Shown here one piece after another: positions 1 to 5,803 of a stretch of 8,104 bases of DNA (the stretch's first letter is position 1; each line of letters opens with the position of its first letter). Origin of the DNA: Fimbriimonadales bacterium (GTDB lineage Bacteria > Armatimonadota > Fimbriimonadia > Fimbriimonadales > GBS-DC); contig JANXCK010000056.1 of NCBI GenBank assembly GCA_025060055.1, forward strand, positions 1 to 8,104, given 5' to 3'. Made by a program: the position numbers and the translations under genes. Under the pieces are notes generated by a model. That model did no database searches and was not told where the DNA came from. It worked only from the letters and a program-made list of their open reading frames with translations.

Positions 1-251
1 ACGGCGATTTGCACGGCGTAGCCGTTGCCCGTGCCGAGTTCCTCGCCGATGTAAAGCATCGGCGCCTCATCGCGCTCGCCCTCGCCGATGACCACGACGC
101 CCTTCATATCGATGTCGCCCAAAGTGCGGCGCATCGCCTCGCATGCGGCTTGGTCTACTGCGTGGCGGTCGCCTTTGCCAACCCAACGACCCGAACTGAG
201 TGCAGCAGCTTCGGTTGCCCGTACGAAATCCATGCCCAGATTGCGATCCAT
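1..251 (-). CDS. glpX: Class II fructose-1,6-bisphosphatase GlpX, N-terminal part
   Basis: This is the start of a class II fructose-1,6-bisphosphatase, the cytoplasmic metal-dependent enzyme that converts fructose-1,6-bisphosphate to fructose-6-phosphate in gluconeogenesis. Translating the minus strand from the ATG at 251-249 gives 83 complete codons beginning MDRNLGMDFVRATEAAAL, then runs off the left edge, so about three quarters of the protein lies outside the window. The family landmarks are clear: the RVTE-like segment (RATEAAAL, residues 11-18), GKGD (25-28), and IGEGERDEAPMLYIGE (55-70). Asp33 and Glu57 fall at the positions of the metal ligands of Escherichia coli GlpX. A Shine-Dalgarno sequence GAGGTG (minus strand, 264-259) lies 7 nt before the ATG and fixes the start. 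The gene is divergent from the metal ATPase. Class II rather than class I is certain from these motifs; a bifunctional sedoheptulose-bisphosphatase role cannot be excluded from the N-terminus alone. Confidence 0.96.
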   Translation of the reverse strand, partial: MDRNLGMDFVRATEAAALSSGRWVGKGDRHAVDQAACEAMRRTLGDIDMKGVVVIGEGERDEAPMLYIGEELGTGNGYAVQIA

Positions 252-312
252 ACGATTTCACCTCGTGTGCATGTCTGCATCGACGGGGCTAATTTTCGCC
301 AGGTGGGCGCGA

Positions 313-342
313 TTTCCTGCTATGCTCAACGGTTGGTATAAT
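313..342 (+). promoter_or_regulatory. Extended -10 promoter for the heavy-metal ATPase
   Basis: A perfect TATAAT lies at 337-342 and is preceded by TGG (334-336), which makes a classical extended -10 element (TGnTATAAT). The -35 region is weak: TTTCCT at 313-318 or TTCCTG at 314-319, with an 18 or 17 bp spacer. An extended -10 box can work without a good -35. Transcription would start near 349-350, only 2-3 nt before the ATG at 352. The rest of the 252-351 divergent gap holds the glpX ribosome-binding site. I see no clear ArsR- or MerR-type dyad there that would point to metal-responsive control. Confidence 0.6.
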
Positions 343-351
343 CCCCGTCGT

Positions 352-2238
352 ATGGCGCGTACAAGTGCTTGGGCAGCTCGTGTTCAGGCAGGGCGTGAAA
401 TCGGGCGGGTCGGCGTTGGCGTTGCGCTGGCGGCGGTGGCGGAGGCGACGGAGTGGCTGGGTACGAGCGATCTGCCCTCTGCGCTGCTGGCAGCCGTAGC
501 GATTGGGATCGCGGGGCGCGGTGTGCTGATGCAAGGGCTTATCGCGCTTAGCCAACTTCGCCCGAACATCTACCTGCTGATGACTTTGGCAAGCGCAGGA
601 GCTATCGCGCTGGGCAAGTGGGGCGAGGCGGCAGTCGTGCTTACGCTTTACGCGCTCGCTGAGCTTTTAGAGCAGCATGCTGCCCAACGCTCGGAGCGCA
701 GCCTGCGTGCAGCGCTCGAACTCGCGCCCGCTGAAGCCACCGTGCAAACGCCCGACGGCGCATGGCATACCCTACCGATTAGTCAAGTAAGTGTCGGGCA
801 ACGGATTCGCATCAAGCCAGGCGAGCGTATCCCGCTGGACGGCAAGGTTGTGGGCGGCGCGTCGGCGGTCGACCAGTCGCCCATCACGGGCGAGAGCGTG
901 CCTGTAGAGAAAGCGGTGGGCGATTCGGTGTACGCTGGCTCGTTGAACTTGCACGGCTCGTTGGAGGTGGAGGTCGCCGCGACGGCGGACGAGACGCTGG
1001 TGGCGCACATCGCGCGCACTGTGGCGCAGGCGCACGCGCGTCGGGCGAAGGTTGACCGCTTCATCGATCGCTTTGCACGGGTCTACACACCGCTGATGCT
1101 GTTGCTGGCGACAGGCGTTGCCGTGTTGCCCCCTGTGCTGCTAAGTGCGCCGTTGAGTGAGTGGCTGTATCGTGGTCTGGTGTTTCTGGTGCTGGGTTGC
1201 CCGTGCGCGTTGGTGATTAGCACGCCCGTGACGCTGCTGCGCGCGCTGACGGGGCTGGCGCGGCGGGGTGTGGTGGTCAAGGGCGCGGTCGTGCTGGAGC
1301 AAGCAGCGAGGCTGCGTGCCTTCGCCTTCGACAAAACGGGCACGCTCACCTACGGCAGACAGCGTGTGGAGGTCGCCCGCAGCCTCGATCGCCAACCGCT
1401 GATAGCGCACATGGAGATCGCCTTGAGCCTCGCGATGTACTCAGAACACCCGCTTGCTCAGGCAATCCGTGACTACTGCCTACAGCATGGGGCGACAGGA
1501 CGGGCTATCGAGTCGTTCGAAGCGACGCCAGGGCTGGGCATCAGTGGGGTCGCTGGCGGCAAAGCCTTTCGGATGGGCAGTCATCGGTTCGTGGAACAGC
1601 ATAATGCCTGCTCTAAGCCACTGGAAGCGGTTCTGGAGGAGCTGGAATCGCGCGGGCTGACGACGGTGGTGCTGTTTGACCATCAGCCGCGCGCGGTGTT
1701 CGCGCTGCGCGACCAGATTCGCCCTGACGCATCTCAAGCGGTGGCGCAGTTGCACGCGCTGGGACTGCACACCGCGCTGCTGACGGGGGATACGCCCGTC
1801 AGCGCGGAGGTGATTGCGCGACAGGTCGGCGTTCGGGAGCATTCCGCCGCGCTGTTGCCCGACGAGAAGGCGCGAGCAATCCAGTTGCTCCAAGCGCGGT
1901 TTGGGCAAGTGGGGATGGCAGGCGACGGAATCAACGACGCGCCCGCGCTTGCCGTGGCGCAAGTGGGCGTCAGCTTCGCCGAGCGCGGCACGGACCTCGC
2001 GTTAGAGACCGCCGATGTTGCTCTGATGCGCCACGATTTGACGCTGATTCCCGCGCTGATTGTCACGGCGCGCCGCGCCCTGCAGATTATTCGGCACAAC
2101 ATCGCCTTCGTGCTGATGCTGCGGGCGGTTTTTATCGCGCTTGCGCTCACAGGCAACGCCACACTGTGGGCAGCGATTATGGCAGATATGGGCGTGACGC
2201 TGCTGGTAATCGCCAACGGATGGCGGGCGGGGCGATGA
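352..2238 (+). CDS. P1B-type heavy-metal translocating ATPase (Zn/Cd/Pb class, ZntA/CadA-like) lacking an N-terminal HMA domain
   Basis: This inner-membrane P-type ATPase probably exports soft divalent metals (zinc, cadmium, lead) using ATP. Numbered from the ATG at 352 it has 628 residues. Landmarks in order are: hydrophobic N-terminal segments (about 20-100), actuator motif TGES (179-182), metal-binding CPC in the sixth helix (283-285), phosphorylation motif DKTGT (327-331, Asp327), the P1B-specific HP dipeptide (366-367), TGD (478-480), hinge GDGINDAP (524-531), and two C-terminal helices. The CPC motif plus an Asp in the last helix (Asp612 in ADMG) fit the P1B-2 class. There is no CxxC metal-binding domain before the first helix, so the protein is shorter than typical ZntA (about 730 residues). 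The Lys of helix 7 usual in ZntA is Arg591 here. The frame is open upstream to 88, but the TATAAT box at 337-342 argues for the ATG at 352; the alternative is the ATG at 322 (10 more residues, AGGTGG 15 nt upstream, with the TATAAT box inside it). The exact metal is inferred. Confidence 0.93.
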   Translation: MARTSAWAARVQAGREIGRVGVGVALAAVAEATEWLGTSDLPSALLAAVAIGIAGRGVLMQGLIALSQLRPNIYLLMTLASAGAIALGKWGEAAVVLTLYALAELLEQHAAQRSERSLRAALELAPAEATVQTPDGAWHTLPISQVSVGQRIRIKPGERIPLDGKVVGGASAVDQSPITGESVPVEKAVGDSVYAGSLNLHGSLEVEVAATADETLVAHIARTVAQAHARRAKVDRFIDRFARVYTPLMLLLATGVAVLPPVLLSAPLSEWLYRGLVFLVLGCPCALVISTPVTLLRALTGLARRGVVVKGAVVLEQAARLRAFAFDKTGTLTYGRQRVEVARSLDRQPLIAHMEIALSLAMYSEHPLAQAIRDYCLQHGATGRAIESFEATPGLGISGVAGGKAFRMGSHRFVEQHNACSKPLEAVLEELESRGLTTVVLFDHQPRAVFALRDQIRPDASQAVAQLHALGLHTALLTGDTPVSAEVIARQVGVREHSAALLPDEKARAIQLLQARFGQVGMAGDGINDAPALAVAQVGVSFAERGTDLALETADVALMRHDLTLIPALIVTARRALQIIRHNIAFVLMLRAVFIALALTGNATLWAAIMADMGVTLLVIANGWRAGR

Positions 2239-2247
2239 CCTCTGGGG

Positions 2248-2336
2248 CGGAGCGGGTGGGATTCGAACCCACGAGACCCCTTTCGGAGCCTACACGATTT
2301 CCAGTCGTGTCCCTTCAGCCGCTCGGGCACCGCTCC
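2248..2336 (-). tRNA. tRNA-Ser, anticodon GGA
   Basis: The minus strand folds into a class II tRNA of 89 nt. The acceptor stem pairs GGAGCGG (2336-2330) with CCGCTCC (2255-2249). The D stem is CCC/GGG around GAGCGGCTGAA. The anticodon stem CACGA/TCGTG encloses the loop CTGGAAA, giving anticodon GGA (plus-strand 2300-2302), which reads serine UCC and UCU. A long variable arm (about 20 nt, typical of tRNA-Ser) precedes the T arm GTGGG-TTCGAAT-CCCAC. The discriminator base is G73, as expected for serine. CCA is not encoded: the bases after G73 read CCC, so CCA must be added after transcription. The gene is tail-to-tail with the metal ATPase, whose stop codon lies only 9 bp away. Confidence 0.97.
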
Positions 2337-2345
2337 ACGCTAACC

Positions 2346-2354
2346 TATATATTA
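2346..2354 (-). promoter_or_regulatory. Possible -10 box for tRNA-Ser
   Basis: On the minus strand, upstream of the tRNA, the sequence reads GGGGTAATATATAGG. It contains TAATAT (2354-2349) and TATATA (2351-2346). This is the only AT-rich patch nearby and sits at the right distance to start transcription a few bases before the tRNA 5' end at 2336. The best -35-like string, TTAAAC (2371-2366), gives a spacer of only 14 bp to TATATA, so the exact box is uncertain. Confidence 0.4.
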
Positions 2355-2379
2355 CCCCAAGCGTCGTTTAAGTAGGGTA

Positions 2380-2407
2380 GTACATCGACACAGCGGCTGG
2401 TACATCG
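2380..2407 (+). repeat. Pair of GTACATCG direct repeats, 20 bp apart
   Basis: The 8-mer GTACATCG occurs at 2380-2387 and again at 2400-2407. The copies are 20 bp apart start to start, about two helical turns, so both face the same side of the DNA. The first copy overlaps the likely -35 region and the second abuts the -10 box of the dehydratase promoter. This layout suits a regulator binding tandem sites, but no regulator gene is in view and the repeat may be chance. Confidence 0.5.
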
Positions 2408-2415
2408 GGTATACT
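2385..2415 (+). promoter_or_regulatory. Promoter of the polysaccharide gene pair
   Basis: TATACT at 2410-2415, preceded by GGG, is a good -10 box. TCGACA at 2385-2390 matches the -35 consensus TTGACA at five of six positions, but the spacer is 19 bp, longer than the ideal 17. Long spacers often go with activator or repressor control, and the GTACATCG repeats overlap this promoter. The predicted start near 2422 gives a leader of about 60 nt before the TTG at 2484. Confidence 0.55.
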
Positions 2416-2420
2416 TTTGG

Positions 2421-2438
2421 GCGGCATGTTGGTGCCGC
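2421..2438 (+). other. Hairpin at the predicted 5' end of the polysaccharide mRNA
   Basis: GCGGCA (2421-2426) and TGCCGC (2433-2438) are perfect inverted repeats around the 6-nt loop TGTTGG. The stem begins at the transcription start predicted from the TATACT box, so the mRNA would begin with a GC-rich stem-loop. Such 5' hairpins can protect transcripts from decay. No T-run follows directly, so it does not look like an intrinsic terminator. No known riboswitch fold was recognised in 2337-2483. Confidence 0.4.
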
Positions 2439-2472
2439 TGGCGGTTTGCTCTAATAAGAAACGGTTTTCTAC

Positions 2473-2478
2473 GGAGGG
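2473..2478 (+). promoter_or_regulatory. Strong Shine-Dalgarno sequence setting a TTG start
   Basis: GGAGGG lies 5 nt before the TTG at 2484. No in-frame ATG or GTG lies close enough to use this site: the nearby ATG at 2507 is in another frame. The site therefore supports TTG initiation for the dehydratase gene. Confidence 0.8.
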
Positions 2479-2483
2479 AAGCC

Positions 2484-4394
2484 TTGCGGAACAAGGGCGC
2501 ATTAGGATGGTTGCGGCAGATACCCCCGCGACGCTGGGCGGCGTTTCTCAGGGCGGTGTTCACAGATATTTGGCTGATTTCAGCGTCGTTGGCGCTGGCG
2601 GTTGGTCTTGTGCAGGATTTCCGATACACGCCCCACGATGTGCAGATGCTCCAGTGGCTCTCGCCGATACTCTCGTTGCTGGGTACGGGCGGATTGTTCC
2701 ACTATGGACTGTATCGTGTGCATAGTCGTTATGCGGGCATCACCGACCTGTTTCGCCTGCTCAAGGTCAGTTTTGGGTTGAGTACCGCCTGTCTCATCGG
2801 GCTGCTGGCGTTTGCGCACGCCGAGAACCGCCCTTTTTCGCTGGCGGAATGGGTGTTGTTCGGCTTTTTGTCGACCACCTTGCTTTCATTGCCCCGCATC
2901 GGGCGTCGCCTGTATGACTGGTACTTAGCATACTCCAAAAACACCATACCGCGTCGGCGCGCGTTGGTAGTGGGCGGAGGCGATACAGGCGAGATTGTGA
3001 TGCGCGAGGCGCGGCGCAACCCGCAAGCCGACTTACACATCGTGGGCTTCGTAGACGACGATCCACACAAGCACGCTATGCACATCCACGGCTATCCTTG
3101 CCTCGGCACACTGGAAGACATCCCGCAAATCGCTGCCGAATACGGTGTCCACGATGTGATTATCGCGATTTCGTCGGCGGACGGGGAAGTCGTGCGGCGT
3201 ATCATGAGCCTCTGTCGTGCGACCAACGCGCGTGTGCGTATCGTGCCCCCCTTTCAGACCACCCTTGAGCAGGGGTTCCAACTGACCCAGATTCGCGAGG
3301 TGAACATCGAGGACTTGCTTCGGCGCGCCCCTGTGCAGTTCGACCTGCGTTCGGTCGCGGAGTATGTCGCAGGCGAGCGCGTGTTGATTACGGGCGCGGG
3401 CGGCTCCATCGGCAGCGAGCTAGCACGCCAGATTGCTGACTTAGGACCTGCCAGCCTTGCGTTGTTAGGTAAAGGTGAAAACAGTATCTACCAGATTGAG
3501 CAAGAACTACGCACCCGCGCCAGCTACGAACCGGAGTGCATTATCGCTGATGTGCGCGATGCCACGCGAATCGACGCCATCTTTCGGCAACGGCAACCCA
3601 CTCTCGTGTTCCACGCGGCGGCGCATAAGCATGTGCCCCTGATGGAGGCGAACCTAATCGAAGCCATCAAAAACAACGTGCTGGGCACTTGGGTGATGGC
3701 AGAGACGGCACGCCGACACGGCGTGCGCAAGTTCGTGTATGTCTCCACCGACAAGGCGGTCAATCCCGTCAGCATCATGGGGGCGACCAAGCGCGTGGGC
3801 GAGATGATTGTCAGCGCGTTGGCACGCGAAAGCGAGACGGAGTTCGCCATCGTGCGCTTTGGCAACGTGCTGGGCAGTCGCGGCAGCCTCGTGCCCACAC
3901 TTCAAGCGCAAATCGAGGCGGGCGGTCCCGTTCGTATCACGCATCCTGAGATGCAACGCTACTTTATGAGCATCAACGAAGCGGTTCACCTCATCCTCCG
4001 CGCAGGCGCGTTCGCCAGCCACGGCGACATCTACATCCTCGATATGGGCGAACCCATCAAGGTTGTGGACATGGCATACGACCTGATTCGCCTATATGGG
4101 CTGGTGCCAGGGCAGGACATCCAGATTGTGTTCACAGGCGCGCGCCCTGGCGAGAAACTGCACGAGCAGCTGTTCCACGACGCCGAAGTGCTGGAAAGCA
4201 CGCCCAACCCCAAGATTAAGCGCGTGCGTAACCACGAAGCCCCCGACTGGAGCTGGCTGCAGAGTCAGCTGGAGACGCTGATGAACTTGTGCGAGAAGGA
4301 GCAGCCAGAGCAGGCGCGGATTATGCTGATGGAACTGGCGACGGGCAAGCTGGCAACCTACTCAGTACCTGGACGGGGGGCGAGTCGCGGTTGA
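2484..4394 (+). CDS. Membrane-bound nucleotide-sugar 4,6-dehydratase, CapD/WbpM/PglF family
   Basis: This 636-residue protein belongs to the long, membrane-anchored CapD/WbpM/PglF family, which typically removes water from UDP-GlcNAc to give a 4-keto-6-deoxy sugar for capsule, O-antigen or glycan synthesis. About four hydrophobic segments lie near residues 26-46, 57-77, 93-112 and 121-139. A first Rossmann-like domain follows with GGGDTGE (164-170) and the linker REVNIEDLLRRAPV (271-284). The catalytic dehydratase domain has the NAD(P) loop GAGGSIGSE (304-312), AAAHKHVPLME (378-388), NNVLGT (397-402), STDKAVNP (421-428) and MGATKR (432-437). As is usual in this family, Met432 replaces the Tyr of the standard YxxxK motif, with Lys436, and Thr422-Asp423-Lys424 forms the likely acid/base group. 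GARPGEKLHEQL (552-563) is also typical. The start is TTG with GGAGGG 5 nt upstream. The stop overlaps the next gene by 4 bp (TTGA), implying co-translation. The exact sugar and stereochemistry are not readable here. Confidence 0.93.
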   Translation: MRNKGALGWLRQIPPRRWAAFLRAVFTDIWLISASLALAVGLVQDFRYTPHDVQMLQWLSPILSLLGTGGLFHYGLYRVHSRYAGITDLFRLLKVSFGLSTACLIGLLAFAHAENRPFSLAEWVLFGFLSTTLLSLPRIGRRLYDWYLAYSKNTIPRRRALVVGGGDTGEIVMREARRNPQADLHIVGFVDDDPHKHAMHIHGYPCLGTLEDIPQIAAEYGVHDVIIAISSADGEVVRRIMSLCRATNARVRIVPPFQTTLEQGFQLTQIREVNIEDLLRRAPVQFDLRSVAEYVAGERVLITGAGGSIGSELARQIADLGPASLALLGKGENSIYQIEQELRTRASYEPECIIADVRDATRIDAIFRQRQPTLVFHAAAHKHVPLMEANLIEAIKNNVLGTWVMAETARRHGVRKFVYVSTDKAVNPVSIMGATKRVGEMIVSALARESETEFAIVRFGNVLGSRGSLVPTLQAQIEAGGPVRITHPEMQRYFMSINEAVHLILRAGAFASHGDIYILDMGEPIKVVDMAYDLIRLYGLVPGQDIQIVFTGARPGEKLHEQLFHDAEVLESTPNPKIKRVRNHEAPDWSWLQSQLETLMNLCEKEQPEQARIMLMELATGKLATYSVPGRGASRG

Positions 4395-5749
4395 GGCGCA
4401 GCAGCGCGGTCGCTCTTTCACTGCTCCTTATGCAGGGCTGGGCGCAGCAGCTGCCCCCGCGCGACGACCCGCTCTACACCTACCTGGTGCGCGTGCAGCC
4501 GACTCCCGCCACACTTTTGCGCACCGCGCGCAGTGCCGATGAGTGGCTAAACCTGCTTGCTGATGAGCCATCCTCGACAGCCCAGTTTGCCCGCTGGAAA
4601 CTGAACGCCGAGCCTGAACTACCTACGAACACCGTCTTGGTTGCGGGCGAAGTGCAAGCCTTCGCGTTCCCCCGCGGGAGTGAGTGGCGCACTGCAGAAG
4701 GCATCTACCGCGTCGTGAGTGCGTGGGCAATCAGCCGCCACGCGCTGCTGGAAGTGGTTGTGAGCGACGCCCGTCGCCGCGCGGGGGTCAACCCCAGTGC
4801 GTTCGGCACTGTGACCTACACTGCACTGACGCTGCAAACAGGAACCCCACGCTGGCAACTGGGCTACAGCACGCTCCGCTGGGCAGGCGGCTACAGCGGC
4901 AGCCTGCTGGTGAACGACGAGTCGCCCCCTGTGCCCCACGCCAGCGTCCAGCTGCCAGTGCGCATCCCTTTGCTGGGCACATGGCGGTTCGAGCAGTTTC
5001 TAAGCCAGTTCGAGCAAGACGGCGCACCCACTTGGTGGGGCGCGCGCCGCGCGGAGCGCGACTTCGGCACGCGCTGGACACTGATGGTTGCTGAAGCGTT
5101 CAAAGCGCTCGAACTGCCCAACGGCGCACTCAGCCAAATCGTGCCGTACTACCTTTACCAGAGATGGTTCAGCACCGCGCAGCGCGGATCGGGCTGGTTC
5201 AACTACTTGGTGGAAGTGGGAGTGGTCTACAAGCCTGATGCGCAGAACCGCGTGTACCTGTTTTGGCTGATTGACGACTTGCGTGCGCCGACGGCGCTGG
5301 GCGGCGCGCCGATTACCCCGCGCAAGGTGGCTGTGCTGATTGGAGCGCGCCTGCATCCCGCGCCGAACACCCGCCTGATTCTGGAGTGGGCACGCTCCGA
5401 TGGCACGCTCACGGGCGGCGTGTACGACGCTTCAGGACACACCCGCCGCTACGCCTACTACTACAAAGACCTGCCACTGGGTCATCCGATTGGCGCGAAT
5501 CGCATCGGCTTCTACGCCCGTGCTGAACATCAGCAAGGGCGCTGGTTCTGCGCGCTCGATTACGCGACACTGCGCCGTTTCCACGCATACCGCCCTGGCG
5601 AACGCGGCTTCACGCTGGAACTGCTGATAGGCTATCAAGCAACCGAGCGCAGCATACTGAGCGTGCATTATCGCGTGCGTCACCTGCGGAATGATGGCGC
5701 ACCTGACCGCCGCGCAGGGTGGTACCTTCAAGCAACAGCGCACTTTTGA
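4391..5749 (+). CDS. Wzi-like capsule assembly protein, outer-membrane beta-barrel
   Basis: The likely product is a 452-residue exported protein resembling the Wzi capsule assembly family, outer-membrane barrels that help attach or organise capsule polysaccharide. From the TTG at 4391 the N-terminus reads MRRSSAVALSLLLMQGWAQQ, a signal peptide with two Arg, a hydrophobic core and probable cleavage after GWA (residue 18). The body has many alternating Tyr/Trp-rich strands, for example YLVEVGVVY (272-280), RVYLFWLIDD (287-296), TRLILEWARSDG (327-338) and RIGFYARAEH (371-380), and ends in a terminal Phe, typical of outer-membrane barrels. Family-like stretches are LLVNDESPPVP (172-182) and LPLGHPIGANR (361-371). 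The frame is open upstream to 4289, but only the TTG at 4391 gives a signal peptide, and it overlaps the dehydratase stop as TTGA; a G-rich stretch (4375-4380) lies 10 nt upstream. The ATG at 4430 would destroy the signal. The family call rests on motif memory and context, so a different outer-membrane barrel is possible. Confidence 0.75.
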   Translation: MRRSSAVALSLLLMQGWAQQLPPRDDPLYTYLVRVQPTPATLLRTARSADEWLNLLADEPSSTAQFARWKLNAEPELPTNTVLVAGEVQAFAFPRGSEWRTAEGIYRVVSAWAISRHALLEVVVSDARRRAGVNPSAFGTVTYTALTLQTGTPRWQLGYSTLRWAGGYSGSLLVNDESPPVPHASVQLPVRIPLLGTWRFEQFLSQFEQDGAPTWWGARRAERDFGTRWTLMVAEAFKALELPNGALSQIVPYYLYQRWFSTAQRGSGWFNYLVEVGVVYKPDAQNRVYLFWLIDDLRAPTALGGAPITPRKVAVLIGARLHPAPNTRLILEWARSDGTLTGGVYDASGHTRRYAYYYKDLPLGHPIGANRIGFYARAEHQQGRWFCALDYATLRRFHAYRPGERGFTLELLIGYQATERSILSVHYRVRHLRNDGAPDRRAGWYLQATAHF

Positions 5750-5767
5750 TTGAGTTTACCGCGCTGC

Positions 5768-5773
5768 AGGAGA
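5768..5773 (+). promoter_or_regulatory. Distant Shine-Dalgarno sequence of the aldehyde dehydrogenase gene
   Basis: AGGAGA is the only good ribosome-binding site between the Wzi-like stop and the ATG at 5804, but it lies 30 nt upstream. No in-frame ATG, GTG or TTG falls between it and 5804. The palindrome just after it could fold in the mRNA and bring the site to within roughly 9-13 nt of the ATG. Confidence 0.4.
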
Positions 5774-5774
5774 T

Positions 5775-5792
5775 TTCGAACATCCGTTCGAA
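5775..5792. promoter_or_regulatory. Perfect palindrome TTCGAAC-ATCC-GTTCGAA, LexA-box-like
   Basis: Seven-base arms, TTCGAAC (5775-5781) and GTTCGAA (5786-5792), flank ATCC. The core CGAAC-N4-GTTCG matches the SOS box recognised by Gram-positive-type LexA, and the longer TCGAAC-N4-GTTCGA matches the mycobacterial form. In RNA the stem could extend to 5771-5796 with two G-U pairs. The site is in the 54-nt gap between the Wzi-like gene and the aldehyde dehydrogenase, 11 nt before the ATG. No T-run follows, so a terminator is unlikely. Either a DNA operator or an mRNA structure is possible; which LexA motif this lineage uses is unknown to me. Confidence 0.55.
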
Positions 5793-5803
5793 GTTTAAGC
5801 CCT

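Noticed and set aside
252..336. Metal-regulator operator in the glpX-ATPase gap
   Set aside because: Only short TGCAT repeats are present; no convincing ArsR or MerR dyad is seen.
88..351. Upstream extension of the ATPase reading frame
   Set aside because: It overlaps the antisense glpX coding region and its ribosome-binding site, and the predicted promoter lies downstream of it.
1480..1962. 160-codon minus-strand reading frame inside the ATPase
   Set aside because: It is antisense to the conserved ATP-binding and phosphorylation domains, lacks a ribosome-binding site and matches no family I know.
1734..2330. 198-codon minus-strand reading frame beginning MPERLKGHDWKSC
   Set aside because: Its start is translated from tRNA-Ser itself, a well-known artefact with RGFESHPLRP-like text, and the rest is antisense to the ATPase.
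2166..2375. Plus-strand reading frame containing RVGFEPTRPLSEPTRF
   Set aside because: This is the antisense translation of tRNA-Ser, another familiar database artefact.
4289..4390. Upstream extension of the Wzi-like reading frame
   Set aside because: It overlaps the dehydratase gene in another frame, and starting at 4391 yields a proper signal peptide.
5771..5796. Palindrome as an intrinsic terminator for the polysaccharide pair
   Set aside because: The stem is not GC-rich and is followed by GTTTAAGCCC rather than a T-run.
5750..5803. Upstream extension of the aldehyde dehydrogenase from a TTG at 5750
   Set aside because: The 18 extra residues are Arg-rich and unlike the family N-terminus, and the TTG at 5750 lacks a ribosome-binding site. 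It would also place the palindrome inside the coding region.
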